From a virus, in the IMG/VR virus record IMGVR_UViG_3300044637_002283, positions 1 through 59,722 of that record: a stretch of 59,722 bases of DNA, one strand, 5' to 3'. Both the position numbers and the translations under genes were made by a program. Of the stretch, positions 21,900 through 31,498 are shown piece after piece. Positions within the stretch are counted from its first letter, which is position 1. Each line of letters begins with the position of its first letter. Under the pieces are notes generated by a model, which was given only the letters and a program-made list of their open reading frames with translations, ran no database searches and had not been told where the DNA came from.

Positions 21900-24673
21900 C
21901 CGCACTGAGTTCCATTCAGTTGATCAAAAATGGTCTTTGCTGTATTGAATCTGTTTTGAGCTTCTGGGGTAATTGTTCCCTGCCGTCCCAACAGCCCTGA
22001 TGAACTGATCTCGTAGTATTCATTTACTGCTCTAGCTGCTGACTCAGGACTGTTGGTTGCCAACATCTTGGAGTAGGCACTGCGATGTGTGTTCTTGAAT
22101 TCCCAATCCACAAAGTCTAGGCTTTTATACAAGGCAGTGTCGTTTGATAGTTGACTCAATTGTGGCCAACTTACACCAATAGCCCGTGGCATATTTTTGA
22201 AACGATCGGAATTCCATTGAGCCAAGCCTTTGAAGGTGGGGTTGCTGTCCACTCGGGGATTCAAGGCACTTTCAATAGTGAAATTGCCCAGCAAGCCAGC
22301 AATGTGTTCGGGTTGATAACCTTTGCCCTTCAAGTAACACCAAGCTTTTTTGGCTTGATTGGAATCAAATCCTTTGCCAGCCCCACTTGCTGCTGCACTG
22401 AAGTCTGCATCAGGTCTAGCTTGGCCACTGAACAAAAATGCGTTGTTGAGACGGCGAGTTTTGAGTTCAAACTTTTCTTCGTTGTTACAAGCCAAAATCC
22501 ATCGACTCATTTCATTTGGAACTTTGTTGTAGTCTCCGCTGCTGATCATGCCAGTGATGCCGCTCTTGTCAAAGTTGTCAGAGCCAATGTTGTAGATGAA
22601 GTCTGCTAAACTATTGAACTGATCTTGTGTTAATAGGTTGCTACCAATGCTGCTGTGAATCTTGCCTTCAATTTTTTTGATGTCTGTTTTCAACAACACC
22701 TTCATATTGGTTTCGCTTATACCCTCTCCAACATTCAATTGCGTGCTGATCTGAGTGCCAGAATCGTCTGTTGCATTCAAGGTAACTGTGTTGTTTTGAA
22801 GTTCTTCACTTGATAACAAATGACCATAACCCAACAGCTTTTGCCCGCTTTTGCATGCATCGTCAAAGGGCTTGCCAATCAAATTGCCACCCAAACCTTC
22901 ATGATCAATTATGATTTGAATACCACGGTTGTTAACTGTCCACTCTGTGGAGGGGAGCAATACTCTGGGACCCAACGGTTTGAATTCATATTGTGGAGTC
23001 CCACCTTCGTCCCAACTTTGCCCAATGTGCAAGCCAGTTTGACCATTCACTATTCCATATACTTGGAGTGGTTTGTCTTGTGCTGGACTCACTTGCCCCA
23101 CTTTGTAAGTGCTTTCAGGTGGAGTGATTTTCCTCTGCACTAGGCCTGTGTTGGAATAACCTGGGCCTGAAACACTTCTTTGTCTCCAAGGATCAGCTCC
23201 TGGCAGTCTGCTGACAATGGTTTGAACAATCTGAATGCTTCTTGCAGGACTCACTACATTCTGCAACTGCACTCTTTCTTCCGTTCGAATGTCAGGCGAT
23301 AATGCAACTACTCCTGGTACAGCAGTTATGGGATTATCTGGATTGGTGGGCTTGGCTGCATCTGGTAAATTAGCAACATTCAAGACTGTTTTTGGACCAG
23401 TGTTCACACTTCCTGCACCAGAACGCAAGTTTACAGATCCATTGCCTTGAACTTTGACATCAGCACCACCTACTAAATTCAAGGTACCTGTGCTTTGAAC
23501 TTTTACATCAGCACTGGCAACTAAATTTAAGTTACCATTTGTGCTTCTTAACCTTACGTCACCTGTGCTGCTGGCATCAACATTGCCTCCTGCAAACAAG
23601 CGAATATTACCAGTCAAGTTTTTGATGTCAATGTTGCTTTCTTGAGTGGTGAGAAATATGCCATAATTGCTTCTGTATTGTAGGCTGCCTACAGCAGTGT
23701 TGTAGATATTTGAATTACTGACAAGATGCATATTTCCTTGACTGAACAACAAAACATCTCCACCACTGCTGATGTTGAAGGGCTTTTTGCTGAACATGCG
23801 TGTTTCATCTAGGCTTCTCATTTTGATGCTGCCACCAGCTTCAATATTCACATCTCTGTCAGCATGTAAATTGATGTCTTGTCCGGCACTGACACTTACA
23901 CTCTTTTGTCCAAAAATGTCAATGTTGCCTTCTTTGTCCATCTCTATCCTGGCTCTGTTTGGACCAGTGTTGATTATGATTCTATCTTTTGTATCATGAA
24001 TAACAATTTGAGCTAGGCCACGAGTTTGCAGGCGGATGAAAGCGTCTTCTGGGGTGTCGTCCATAACGAAGGTGTGCCCATATGGGGTTCGGATACCCAT
24101 AGTGCGAATACCCTGTTGCATACCTCTCGGTGCTGGTCCACCTTGTTCAATAGGGAGGTTAACTCCTCCAGATTCTCGAGCTGCATCGTAACCTGATAAA
24201 AACGTTGGTGATTCACCAGTGAATATATTTGGGTTCTGCTCTTGTGGATTGCTGGCAGGAGTGCTGGCAGGAGTGCTGGGAGTCATATGATTGCGGTCAA
24301 CTTGGAACAAACATCCAAACCAAACCCCTCGGCTAGGATCGCCATTTATGAAACAAACCAGCACTTGGTTATTGAGGTCAGGTGGTATGAATGTCATACC
24401 ATAGTCTGTTTGTGAGCTTGTGGGATTTAGGTTTACATCAGCTACGTTTGATGCCCCAGCAAATGGACTGGCGTAATCACAAATGATCCACGTTGCTTCA
24501 TTATTGATTGCTCCACCAAGTTCAGGGATCCAAACTCGGATACGTCCCATGTTGCGAGCATCATTTACGTCTCGTATTAGGCCAAGATAAATTTTGTCCC
24601 AGGTGGCACGTAGCCCCCCAGGCTCTAGCTCATAAGCTCCAGGTAAATTTACTGTTTGTTTTAATGTTGCCAT
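21896..24673 (-). CDS. gp5: Baseplate central spike (gp5-like) with two lysozyme-type domains
   Basis: 925 aa. Residues about 25-130 form the gp5/VgrG OB-fold (RVWIPELGGA...DLNNQVLVCFINGDP). Residues 190-430 are repeats of the needle beta-helix (VSVSAGQDINLHADRDVNIE). Residues 580-750 resemble T4-type GH24 lysozyme (IIDHEGLGGN, with Glu592 as candidate acid, and KLLGYGH). Residues 765-915 match the phage tail lysozyme domain (AWCYLKGKGYQPEHIAGLLG, FTIESALNP). In T4 the lysozyme sits between OB-fold and helix; here both enzyme-like domains follow the helix. Role: trimeric spike that pierces the outer membrane and digests peptidoglycan. The last codons interlock with the convergent 20676 gene. 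Confidence 0.88.
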   Translation of the reverse strand: MATLKQTVNLPGAYELEPGGLRATWDKIYLGLIRDVNDARNMGRIRVWIPELGGAINNEATWIICDYASPFAGASNVADVNLNPTSSQTDYGMTFIPPDLNNQVLVCFINGDPSRGVWFGCLFQVDRNHMTPSTPASTPASNPQEQNPNIFTGESPTFLSGYDAARESGGVNLPIEQGGPAPRGMQQGIRTMGIRTPYGHTFVMDDTPEDAFIRLQTRGLAQIVIHDTKDRIIINTGPNRARIEMDKEGNIDIFGQKSVSVSAGQDINLHADRDVNIEAGGSIKMRSLDETRMFSKKPFNISSGGDVLLFSQGNMHLVSNSNIYNTAVGSLQYRSNYGIFLTTQESNIDIKNLTGNIRLFAGGNVDASSTGDVRLRSTNGNLNLVASADVKVQSTGTLNLVGGADVKVQGNGSVNLRSGAGSVNTGPKTVLNVANLPDAAKPTNPDNPITAVPGVVALSPDIRTEERVQLQNVVSPARSIQIVQTIVSRLPGADPWRQRSVSGPGYSNTGLVQRKITPPESTYKVGQVSPAQDKPLQVYGIVNGQTGLHIGQSWDEGGTPQYEFKPLGPRVLLPSTEWTVNNRGIQIIIDHEGLGGNLIGKPFDDACKSGQKLLGYGHLLSSEELQNNTVTLNATDDSGTQISTQLNVGEGISETNMKVLLKTDIKKIEGKIHSSIGSNLLTQDQFNSLADFIYNIGSDNFDKSGITGMISSGDYNKVPNEMSRWILACNNEEKFELKTRRLNNAFLFSGQARPDADFSAAASGAGKGFDSNQAKKAWCYLKGKGYQPEHIAGLLGNFTIESALNPRVDSNPTFKGLAQWNSDRFKNMPRAIGVSWPQLSQLSNDTALYKSLDFVDWEFKNTHRSAYSKMLATNSPESAARAVNEYYEISSSGLLGRQGTITPEAQNRFNTAKTIFDQLNGTQCG

Positions 24674-24688
24674 TTATAGCTTCTCAAA

Positions 24689-26998
24689 TTATTGATTTAT
24701 ACCTGTTCTCAAAACTGCCGGTACAGTACCAAACTCTGTTCGCGAGTCGCCCAAATTACTCAAAAGGTCACGGGTTGCTTCACATCGTTGGGTAAATTTC
24801 CCGTCTCTGAATATGTGTGTTACTTGCACCATCATATAGAGAGCATTGAAAAAATCAACATCATCACGCAAGTCCATAAACCCTGTGTTTTCGTCAGGAA
24901 TAGTTCCTGCCCGGAAAGCCAACATAAAAAATGCATCGTAAGGTTGGTAAACGGCGTATTCATCTATATAGACTGGAACTCCTGACTGTTGACCAAAATA
25001 TGTCTGTTGTATATAACTTCTCAACTGTCTATCTCTTTCTATATTTGAAGCCCCTAACCAGTAAGGATCACCACGTATCTCCATTGTGATATTCACCATA
25101 TCTTGCATGCGAGCATAAATTTGTTGTGTTACACTGGCATAAACTTTACGAACATCCGTATCAGTAGCAGTCTGAGGCCTTAGTTGATTTATAATATCTC
25201 TAGTATCTTGGATGTAGGTAAGCTGAGCAGGCAATGTCCTATTATTACTACTAAATTCGTCCTCACTAAATTCAACACGTCTTCGCCTTGTTCGTGCAGC
25301 ATCCCGCTCTCTTTGGAGCTGCTCCCGTAAGCCGGTTACTGGAGATTGAGTTTGACCAAAACTGCCATATGCGTCTTCTAATGTCTGAGCCACATTTGGG
25401 TCAAATACTACTAACGACCCTTGAGCTAAGGCACGGCGCGCTGCCTCATCTTCTTGTTCTATTTCTCGTAAACGACGCTCACCAGCAGCAATTTGAGTGT
25501 CTAATACAACAGCATCAGACGCCTGTGCGCCAGCCCTAAGCCTCCGCAATCTAAGTAACTCTTGTTGAGTTTGATCGTATTCTTGAAGCGCAGTCTGTCT
25601 ACGAGCTAAGGCGCTTTGTAAGTCGCCTAGAGAAGTACGCAGTGCACTAAATGCACTTGGCAAAACTGTTTCATTTGTCATAGGCAAAGGTATCCAATGC
25701 AGTGCATTGAATTGAACATCAAGATTTATAATCTCTGTGTTGTTTCCTGTGTAAAAATACAAATAAGCCTTTTTCAGTAGCTTAACAGTCCCAGTATTAA
25801 TACTTGCTAATCTAGCATCGTGAAATTCGTTTACAAGTTGGAAAGCTCGGCCAAATTCTTGGCTAGCTATAGCTCTGCGGGTCTGTTTAACTCCAATATA
25901 AAATTGGAATTGCCTTATATAATCATTTCTTATGTAGTCCCACCCAATGTTTTTTACTACACACTCAATCCAAGGAACTTTTATGATACCTGACCTATCA
26001 TCTGGTATAAAAAATGTAATGTCTTGAATTGATGCACAGACGTCATCTACTAACGCACCAATGCTTATGCCTTTACCAGCAATAAATTGAACTTTGTCTC
26101 CTACTTGCCTAAAACTAGCACGCCGGTTGTTGATTTGTGGGCTAAACTGGATTTTTTGATTTCTCAATGCCTCCTCAATGAAAAATTGATAAATTACAAC
26201 CTGTGTTTGTTGATCTTGTGGCCGTTGACTACTTCTTAAATCAATATAAAACTGATTTAGTTCATCTTCCAATTTTCCAAAAAATTCACCAACTGTTTTA
26301 TCAAAGTCTATAATATTTTGCCCAGGCAGTACCCCTCCTGGATCAGAAATGCCTATCCTTCCACTTCCTAGTTCAATAGTATAAGTTTGTGGTAAAAGAT
26401 AGAATGAGTTTTTGAATGCCATATTATTATTAACAGCGGCTTTCATTCTATAAATGGTTCCTGCAGCCGTAAGTGTATTCGACAAATCAACTATATTAAG
26501 TTTGTAGACTTTAAAAAACTTTCTTTGGGCATTGGCAACTATATTTCCGTCAGCATCGTAATAGTTGAACCATAACATCAAAAATATAGGAGCTAATCGC
26601 CAATTAAGGTTACCTAGTTGCTTGCTGCTTTCAAAAATTTTGTCAGGTAAGCTCATATTATACGGTTCTGCAATCACCATGTCTACTTCTACTGAGGTTG
26701 CATTTTTAGTACGAAAATTATGGCTTACAGCATCTTTTATTTCACATTCTATTATATTGAACCCAGCCGTAACTCCACTTTCAGCCACAACAACATATCT
26801 AACCTCATTTAGGTACAATTTTTCATCAATATCATCTTCATCAGCTTCTCTATCATTTACCAAAACTAATTGTAAATGATATGTGTATCTGTCATGAGAA
26901 TTTAGCATATTATCTTCTGGGCTGAAATTTAGGCCTTTAAGAGCGAGCTCACTTAAAATGCGTCGAAGATAATGATTAGTCACAAGTGGGGTAGCCAT
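24689..26998 (-). CDS. Putative baseplate hub protein (gp27-like?), 769 aa
   Basis: Lies between gp5 and gp53 in the same operon, 15 bp upstream of gp5. N-terminal 230 residues are beta-rich (YHLQLVLVNDREADEDD; FNIIECEIKDAVSHNF). A charged coiled coil occurs at about residues 480-530 (TALQEYDQTQQELLRLRRLR). The segment AYLYFYTGNNTEIINLDVQF resembles hub proteins of aquatic T4-like phages. T4 gp27 is much shorter (391 aa) and the coiled-coil insert is unlike it, so the gp27 assignment is tentative; a baseplate role is likely. Confidence 0.6.
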   Translation of the reverse strand: MATPLVTNHYLRRILSELALKGLNFSPEDNMLNSHDRYTYHLQLVLVNDREADEDDIDEKLYLNEVRYVVVAESGVTAGFNIIECEIKDAVSHNFRTKNATSVEVDMVIAEPYNMSLPDKIFESSKQLGNLNWRLAPIFLMLWFNYYDADGNIVANAQRKFFKVYKLNIVDLSNTLTAAGTIYRMKAAVNNNMAFKNSFYLLPQTYTIELGSGRIGISDPGGVLPGQNIIDFDKTVGEFFGKLEDELNQFYIDLRSSQRPQDQQTQVVIYQFFIEEALRNQKIQFSPQINNRRASFRQVGDKVQFIAGKGISIGALVDDVCASIQDITFFIPDDRSGIIKVPWIECVVKNIGWDYIRNDYIRQFQFYIGVKQTRRAIASQEFGRAFQLVNEFHDARLASINTGTVKLLKKAYLYFYTGNNTEIINLDVQFNALHWIPLPMTNETVLPSAFSALRTSLGDLQSALARRQTALQEYDQTQQELLRLRRLRAGAQASDAVVLDTQIAAGERRLREIEQEDEAARRALAQGSLVVFDPNVAQTLEDAYGSFGQTQSPVTGLREQLQRERDAARTRRRRVEFSEDEFSSNNRTLPAQLTYIQDTRDIINQLRPQTATDTDVRKVYASVTQQIYARMQDMVNITMEIRGDPYWLGASNIERDRQLRSYIQQTYFGQQSGVPVYIDEYAVYQPYDAFFMLAFRAGTIPDENTGFMDLRDDVDFFNALYMMVQVTHIFRDGKFTQRCEATRDLLSNLGDSRTEFGTVPAVLRTGINQ

Positions 26999-27297
26999 TA
27001 CAAACTACTTTCTATACTAAGCTGGTTAGGTGCATAAATTGTTATCCCAGGAACGAAATCATAAATTGGATCCACAATTTGATCAGGATTTAGGATAGCA
27101 AACGCCCACCATGCCCGGGGATTCTGATATAGTTCAAAACTCAATAAGTCAGGCCGATGTAGATGCCGTTGTGCCAAAGTAACAATTAGATCGTCAGTTG
27201 TTCTTGTGAGCAATGGAGGTCGCCAAAAATCCAGATATGTAGTGTTTTGTGGAGTACGATAGTAAGGACTACTGCGTAGATAAGTTACTGTTGTCAT
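26998..27297 (-). CDS. gp53: Baseplate wedge protein gp53-like
   Basis: 99 aa with the gp53 core RPDLLSFELYQNPRAWWAFA-ILNPDQI-DPIYDFVPGITIYAP: a small LysM-like baseplate wedge clamp (W-x-x-F-x-x-x-N-x-x-x-I-x-D-P-x-x-D...G-x-x-i-x-i-P). It is half the length of T4 gp53 (196 aa) and consists of the core only. Its start touches the stop of the upstream 28256 gene, and its stop touches the next start. Confidence 0.82.
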   Translation of the reverse strand: MTTVTYLRSSPYYRTPQNTTYLDFWRPPLLTRTTDDLIVTLAQRHLHRPDLLSFELYQNPRAWWAFAILNPDQIVDPIYDFVPGITIYAPNQLSIESSL

Positions 27298-28256
27298 TAG
27301 ATGAAATCACTTTGACTTGGGTCACCATTGATGTATTTGGGCAACTCGAATCTCTTCCGCAATGTGGTAGGAGTGTGTTGCACAATCAATGTTACTGAAA
27401 TTTTAAACAAGCTGGGTAACCAAACACCTTTTGTAGCTGACGGTGTTTGTTGTTGAACACTGGCTCCAGGAGGATTGTTCAATGGATCGTCCCAATTCCG
27501 GTTTGCAGGCTGGGTAACACCAGGCAAACCTTGCAACGCTAGGCCAGGTTCGCCAGCATCTTCAAGCTGTTGTGGCGACCTAATTATTGGTGTGGGTCGC
27601 ACTGTAGGTTGATTAGTAGCAGGCAGCCCACTAGCCACTTGAACATAGTCTACATCATCTGGAAATCCAATACTATAGCTCTTGACTATGACTGGCAAGT
27701 TGTTGAACACAAAGGGACCGTAGGCATTGAACAAGAGAATAGGAGGAGGTGTGCCTGCATCTTTGTCATTTTCACCAAAATGCATCTTGCTCATGGTTCT
27801 CAAAAAGTGTATGCATGCCAAGGCATAGCGTCCTTCTTTTTGATTTTGAACAGTGAATTGACCATCCACACTGAATGAAGTTGCAGGAGTACGTGCAAAT
27901 ATATGAAAGTCTTGGTTTGTATGTACAGTGCTAATGGTTTGATAATCAATGTCTTGTTGATAGTTGATTGTAGGTGTGTAGGGCCAAACCATGCCATTGT
28001 TTGTTTCTCGCAAAGGATCCAATAATCCCTTGCCCAACACGCGATTAGCAGCAGCTGGTCTGGGCCGCAGGCTTACACGTCGGTTAGTGGGATCTTGATT
28101 GTTGAGTGTTCCCAACAAATTCACACCATCTCCAATTCCAAAACCGCCAAACACCCCGCGTGGAAAAATAGCAGAGGCAGCCGACCCCACAACGTTGTTT
28201 ACAAGTCCACCAACCAAAGAACCAGTGTTAACACCAAAACCACCAAATCTAGGCAT
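27297..28256 (-). CDS. Putative tail tube/baseplate junction protein (gp48/gp54-like)
   Basis: 319 aa. Gly/Val-rich N-terminus (residues 1-50), then a beta-rich domain with FSVDGQFTVQNQKEGRYALA, IHFLRTMSKMHFGENDKDAG, GTPPP and, near the C-terminus, ISVTLIVQHTPTTLRKRF. The 'F.L.....KM.FG....AGTPPP....' region is characteristic of the tube-like initiator proteins gp48/gp54 as I remember them. It is the first gene of the gp53-hub-gp5 operon, preceded by a late promoter. The family assignment is moderate; the baseplate role is likely. Confidence 0.58.
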   Translation of the reverse strand: MPRFGGFGVNTGSLVGGLVNNVVGSAASAIFPRGVFGGFGIGDGVNLLGTLNNQDPTNRRVSLRPRPAAANRVLGKGLLDPLRETNNGMVWPYTPTINYQQDIDYQTISTVHTNQDFHIFARTPATSFSVDGQFTVQNQKEGRYALACIHFLRTMSKMHFGENDKDAGTPPPILLFNAYGPFVFNNLPVIVKSYSIGFPDDVDYVQVASGLPATNQPTVRPTPIIRSPQQLEDAGEPGLALQGLPGVTQPANRNWDDPLNNPPGASVQQQTPSATKGVWLPSLFKISVTLIVQHTPTTLRKRFELPKYINGDPSQSDFI

Positions 28257-28286
28257 GCAATTCTTTCCTCAAAAATATTAGCCAAA

Positions 28287-28294
28287 TATTTATG
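28287..28294 (-). promoter_or_regulatory. Late promoter for the baseplate operon
   Basis: CATAAATA on the minus strand, 7/8 match to TATAAATA, 31 bp before the ATG at 28256, with GAGGAAAG as ribosome site. Confidence 0.72.
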
Positions 28295-28313
28295 TGCTGG
28301 AAACCAGCTGGAA

Positions 28314-28321
28314 TCTAAATA
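28314..28321 (+). promoter_or_regulatory. Possible late promoter
   Basis: TCTAAATA just before ATG 28329; divergent from the baseplate promoter at 28287. Short leader. Confidence 0.4.
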
Positions 28322-28328
28322 CTAGATC

Positions 28329-29162
28329 ATGAAACAGTTTGAACTCTCCCCACAATTAGTTTTTGAAGGCGGCAACGTATTCAAAACCTCAGATGGCTAT
28401 CCACGCACCACTCGTATCCCACTGGCTTTGATCAGTCCCACGTTGGATTGGCTGGAAAAAATCACAGGGCTGCCTATGCATGGCATGACCTTGGGCAGTG
28501 TTGGCAAAAAAGCCAGCAGTGGGGATATCGACATTGTAGTCGACAGCAAGAAAATGTCAAAAGCCCAATTTGCCCAAAGTCTCCAAAACTGGGTGTTGAG
28601 CCAAGGTTTGAACCCCAAAGAGTATGTGAAGCCTGCTGGAGAAGTTCATCTGTTGACACCAATTGCAGGTGATCCCAAGAATGGCTTCGTGCAAACTGAC
28701 TTTTTCTTCCATGATGATCCTCAATGGATGAAATTCAGCATGCAGAGTCCAGGAGACGCCAGCAACTACACTGGTGCAGAAAGAAATCAACTCATGAGCA
28801 GTATTGCCAAAGCATTGGGAATGAAATACAGTTGGCAACGTGGACTGTTGAATCGGGAAGATGAATCTGTTATCTCCACTGATCCTGATGTGATTGCACA
28901 AAAGCTATTGGGGCCCAGATTCACTCACGACAGCTTCCAAAGTGTTGAAACTATTCAACGAGCCATCAAAGGCAATAGGGCTATTCATCAAGGGTTGACT
29001 GAGTTGATTCAAACTCTAAGGAGCTTGGATAAATTAGGGCCCACTGGCAAACCCACAATGGATGTGAAAACTGGGAAGTTTAAGCAGAAATCTCCCAGTG
29101 AGCAACGCAAATCAGAAGAAGAAGCTGCAAGGATTGAGCAGTTGACAGGTGTAGCTGTTTAG
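28329..29162 (+). CDS. Pol-beta-type nucleotidyltransferase, 277 aa
   Basis: Residues 55-71, L-G-S-V-G-K-K-A-S-S-G-D-I-D-I-V-V, give the classic G-S...D-x-D (Asp66, Asp68) of the polymerase-beta nucleotidyltransferase fold, and the third carboxylate is likely Asp124 in VQTDFFF. Such enzymes add nucleotides to RNA, proteins or small molecules. It shares interlocked stop codons with the tri-domain enzyme on the opposite strand; the pairing suggests a joint role in nucleic-acid repair or modification, but the substrate cannot be read from sequence. C-terminal 60 residues are charged, helical and possibly binding. Confidence 0.75.
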   Translation: MKQFELSPQLVFEGGNVFKTSDGYPRTTRIPLALISPTLDWLEKITGLPMHGMTLGSVGKKASSGDIDIVVDSKKMSKAQFAQSLQNWVLSQGLNPKEYVKPAGEVHLLTPIAGDPKNGFVQTDFFFHDDPQWMKFSMQSPGDASNYTGAERNQLMSSIAKALGMKYSWQRGLLNREDESVISTDPDVIAQKLLGPRFTHDSFQSVETIQRAIKGNRAIHQGLTELIQTLRSLDKLGPTGKPTMDVKTGKFKQKSPSEQRKSEEEAARIEQLTGVAV

Positions 29163-31378
29163 CTTTTGTTTCCGTATCGGGGATCAATTGGCTTGACATG
29201 AATCTGATCAAACAGCAGAGGAAAGTTGGGCAAAACTTTTGGTAGGTCTGTTCTCTCCAACCAATTGTAATTTACGCTGCTGTGTGGAATGAAGTTGGGG
29301 AAATCGTGAGTTCCGCCCTTGCTCTTCAAATGATGATGAAATTTGTGTGCCAGGTCACAATCTAGGTCTAGGCACAGGGCTTTGTCGCCCATTTTGGTCC
29401 AACCTTTTATTTGTGCTGGCACAACCACAGTGTTACCATGCATGCTCATGAGGTGAGGCACTGGTTTTTGGCTATACAAAACAGTCATGTGAAGATCATC
29501 AGTATTCATACAGGGAACACCTTGACTTTCACACCATTCTTTGAGCTCTCGAGCATTTTTGGGACTCATGCTCAAAACAACTATGGTGCCAGCAGCGTGC
29601 TCATGAGCTTCCATTACTGTGTTCCTAGGGTGCTTGAGATAGCGTCGAACTGATTGGAACAGCCTATTGGAAAGTTCATCATCCAAACCCACAGCTTGGT
29701 GGAAAGCCTTTTTGTCTTTGTTCAAAACAGCCTCACGTGCCTTGGTGCCGCTTATTCCACTAACGCCAATGCCATCTGGATGCCGTTCTCCAGCTGATAC
29801 AATTTCAATCGTCACTGGTTGACGTTGATGTTTTTCACGTATTTCTGGACTGTTCCAAGAGTCAAAAAGGTCTTTCATGCCCTGCACACGATCTTCGCCG
29901 GCAACAAATACAAAATGTCTATAGCCTTTGTTGTAGAGCCATTCTGCGGCTTGCAGCGGAGTTTTGATGCTCTCATCCTGCACCACATGATCTTGGTGTT
30001 GAGACATAATCTCTTGGAAAAACTCCAGCTTTTCCGCCCAAGGCAATGGATTCTTTTTTCCGTCTTGACTGTGACTCAAAAAGATCCAATAGTCACCCTT
30101 GCCAGCGTGTTTGGCCATTGTGTTAACCAAGTGCTGATGACCACGAGTGGGAGGATTCATCCTCCCAAAGGTCCAAACTACCCGGTTGTGTTCTTGTTCC
30201 ATCAATGAATCAGGCTCGCCTTTTCTCATAAATTGGGCACGATTTACAAACTTCACTATTCCAGTGGGAGTTACAGCCACAAATCCCTCATGTCCTGGAT
30301 CTCCACCCAAACTAGCACCCACTGTCCCATCTGTTTGACGGTCCATTTGTTTCTTGAGATCCAGCTTCAAACTTGTTAACAAACTTACTATCCGCCACAC
30401 GCTATTGTAACCATGGATGTGGCTTTGAATCCATTTCAAACACTTGGCCTGCATTGCAGGGCTAGCAGTACTGTTGAGCCCTGTAAGCCACTCCAAAAAC
30501 TCTCTACTCACATGGCTAAATGTGGAACTACCACGTTCTGCCTTTTTGGCCAAAAAGCTTTTCATCAAGCCAGGAAGGCTCAAGATTTCATGACTGGCTA
30601 GTTGTCCTCTGTCCAAAAATGATTTCACACTTACAGCATGCACTCTAAACAAGTGGGATAATTTGTCAACTAAGTTTTTATCCAGGTTCAAACTTTTGAG
30701 CATGGTGGCTTCATGAGGTAGGATAGCCAGTCCTTGATCAGTGCGAAAGCCATATTGACTAATGTTTCGCAAGGCTTCTGGTTCCTGATCTTCAGGGCTT
30801 TGATAAACACTGTGCATGACCACGCCAGCACTGCTGTTGGCAATCATTTCACCATATTGACTGTTGACAGGCACACGATAAGTTATTTTGTTGGGTGTAA
30901 ATTCATATGCCCCATCTACAATGGGAGGTACACCAGTCCACAACAAATCCGCTTGAACGTAACCGATAAATCCTTTTGGGGTAACTTTTTTCAACAATGG
31001 GTAGAGACTGGCTATTTTGTTGGCATATGCCAGTCGAGCACTCTTTGCACTGGGGCTGGTGTCTTTCATTTTCCTGCTCATGAGCATATTGACAATATCC
31101 TCAGGGCTTGTGGTTAAACCATTGTATTTTTTACTGCTGAATCCAGCTTTGTCTGTTAACACAAATTTATAGTCTTTCCATCCAGAAATCAAGGCTGGTG
31201 TTCCATCCATTTTTATACTAACATACTCGGGTTGATGAGCAGTTGTGCTCAGTATATGAAAAGCTCTTTTGGCACCATCTAACCCCTCATCGAAGATCAT
31301 GTCTTCTGGATGCTCGATACGGGCTTTGGCCTCAGTCAAAGAGAGATTTACTACTGGTAATAAGTCAAACAGCTTCAT
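29159..31378 (-). CDS. Tri-domain enzyme: ligase-like, nucleotidylyltransferase, 2H phosphoesterase
   Basis: 739 aa. Domain 1 (about 25-390): covalent nucleotidyltransferase motif I K56-M-D-G-T, with a motif IV-like E364-G-F-V and motif V-like V-K376-F, as in RNA/DNA ligases. Domain 2 (400-560): W-T-F-G-R-M-N-P-P-T-R-G-H414, the HxGH-type nucleotidylyltransferase signature, plus I-S-G-T-K-A-R548. Domain 3 (595-735): H630-M-T632 and H699-S-S701, the two HxT/S motifs of 2H phosphoesterases. Such a set could seal, adenylate and trim RNA ends or rework a nucleotide. All catalytic residues are present. I know no characterised protein with this arrangement. Confidence 0.78.
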   Translation of the reverse strand: MKLFDLLPVVNLSLTEAKARIEHPEDMIFDEGLDGAKRAFHILSTTAHQPEYVSIKMDGTPALISGWKDYKFVLTDKAGFSSKKYNGLTTSPEDIVNMLMSRKMKDTSPSAKSARLAYANKIASLYPLLKKVTPKGFIGYVQADLLWTGVPPIVDGAYEFTPNKITYRVPVNSQYGEMIANSSAGVVMHSVYQSPEDQEPEALRNISQYGFRTDQGLAILPHEATMLKSLNLDKNLVDKLSHLFRVHAVSVKSFLDRGQLASHEILSLPGLMKSFLAKKAERGSSTFSHVSREFLEWLTGLNSTASPAMQAKCLKWIQSHIHGYNSVWRIVSLLTSLKLDLKKQMDRQTDGTVGASLGGDPGHEGFVAVTPTGIVKFVNRAQFMRKGEPDSLMEQEHNRVVWTFGRMNPPTRGHQHLVNTMAKHAGKGDYWIFLSHSQDGKKNPLPWAEKLEFFQEIMSQHQDHVVQDESIKTPLQAAEWLYNKGYRHFVFVAGEDRVQGMKDLFDSWNSPEIREKHQRQPVTIEIVSAGERHPDGIGVSGISGTKAREAVLNKDKKAFHQAVGLDDELSNRLFQSVRRYLKHPRNTVMEAHEHAAGTIVVLSMSPKNARELKEWCESQGVPCMNTDDLHMTVLYSQKPVPHLMSMHGNTVVVPAQIKGWTKMGDKALCLDLDCDLAHKFHHHLKSKGGTHDFPNFIPHSSVNYNWLERTDLPKVLPNFPLLFDQIHVKPIDPRYGNKS

Positions 31379-31417
31379 TGTTACGCCCCAACATAATCTT
31401 TTGGCAATCTATTGAAT

Positions 31418-31425
31418 TATTTAAC
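31418..31425 (-). promoter_or_regulatory. Possible late promoter for the tri-domain gene
   Basis: GTTAAATA on the minus strand, about 40 bp before the ATG at 31378. Confidence 0.5.
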
Positions 31426-31498
31426 AGATCAAGGCGTCCATTTTGACTTCTTCTGTAACCAATTACAAAATTTAGGGTTTCAAACACAAAGGACTATA

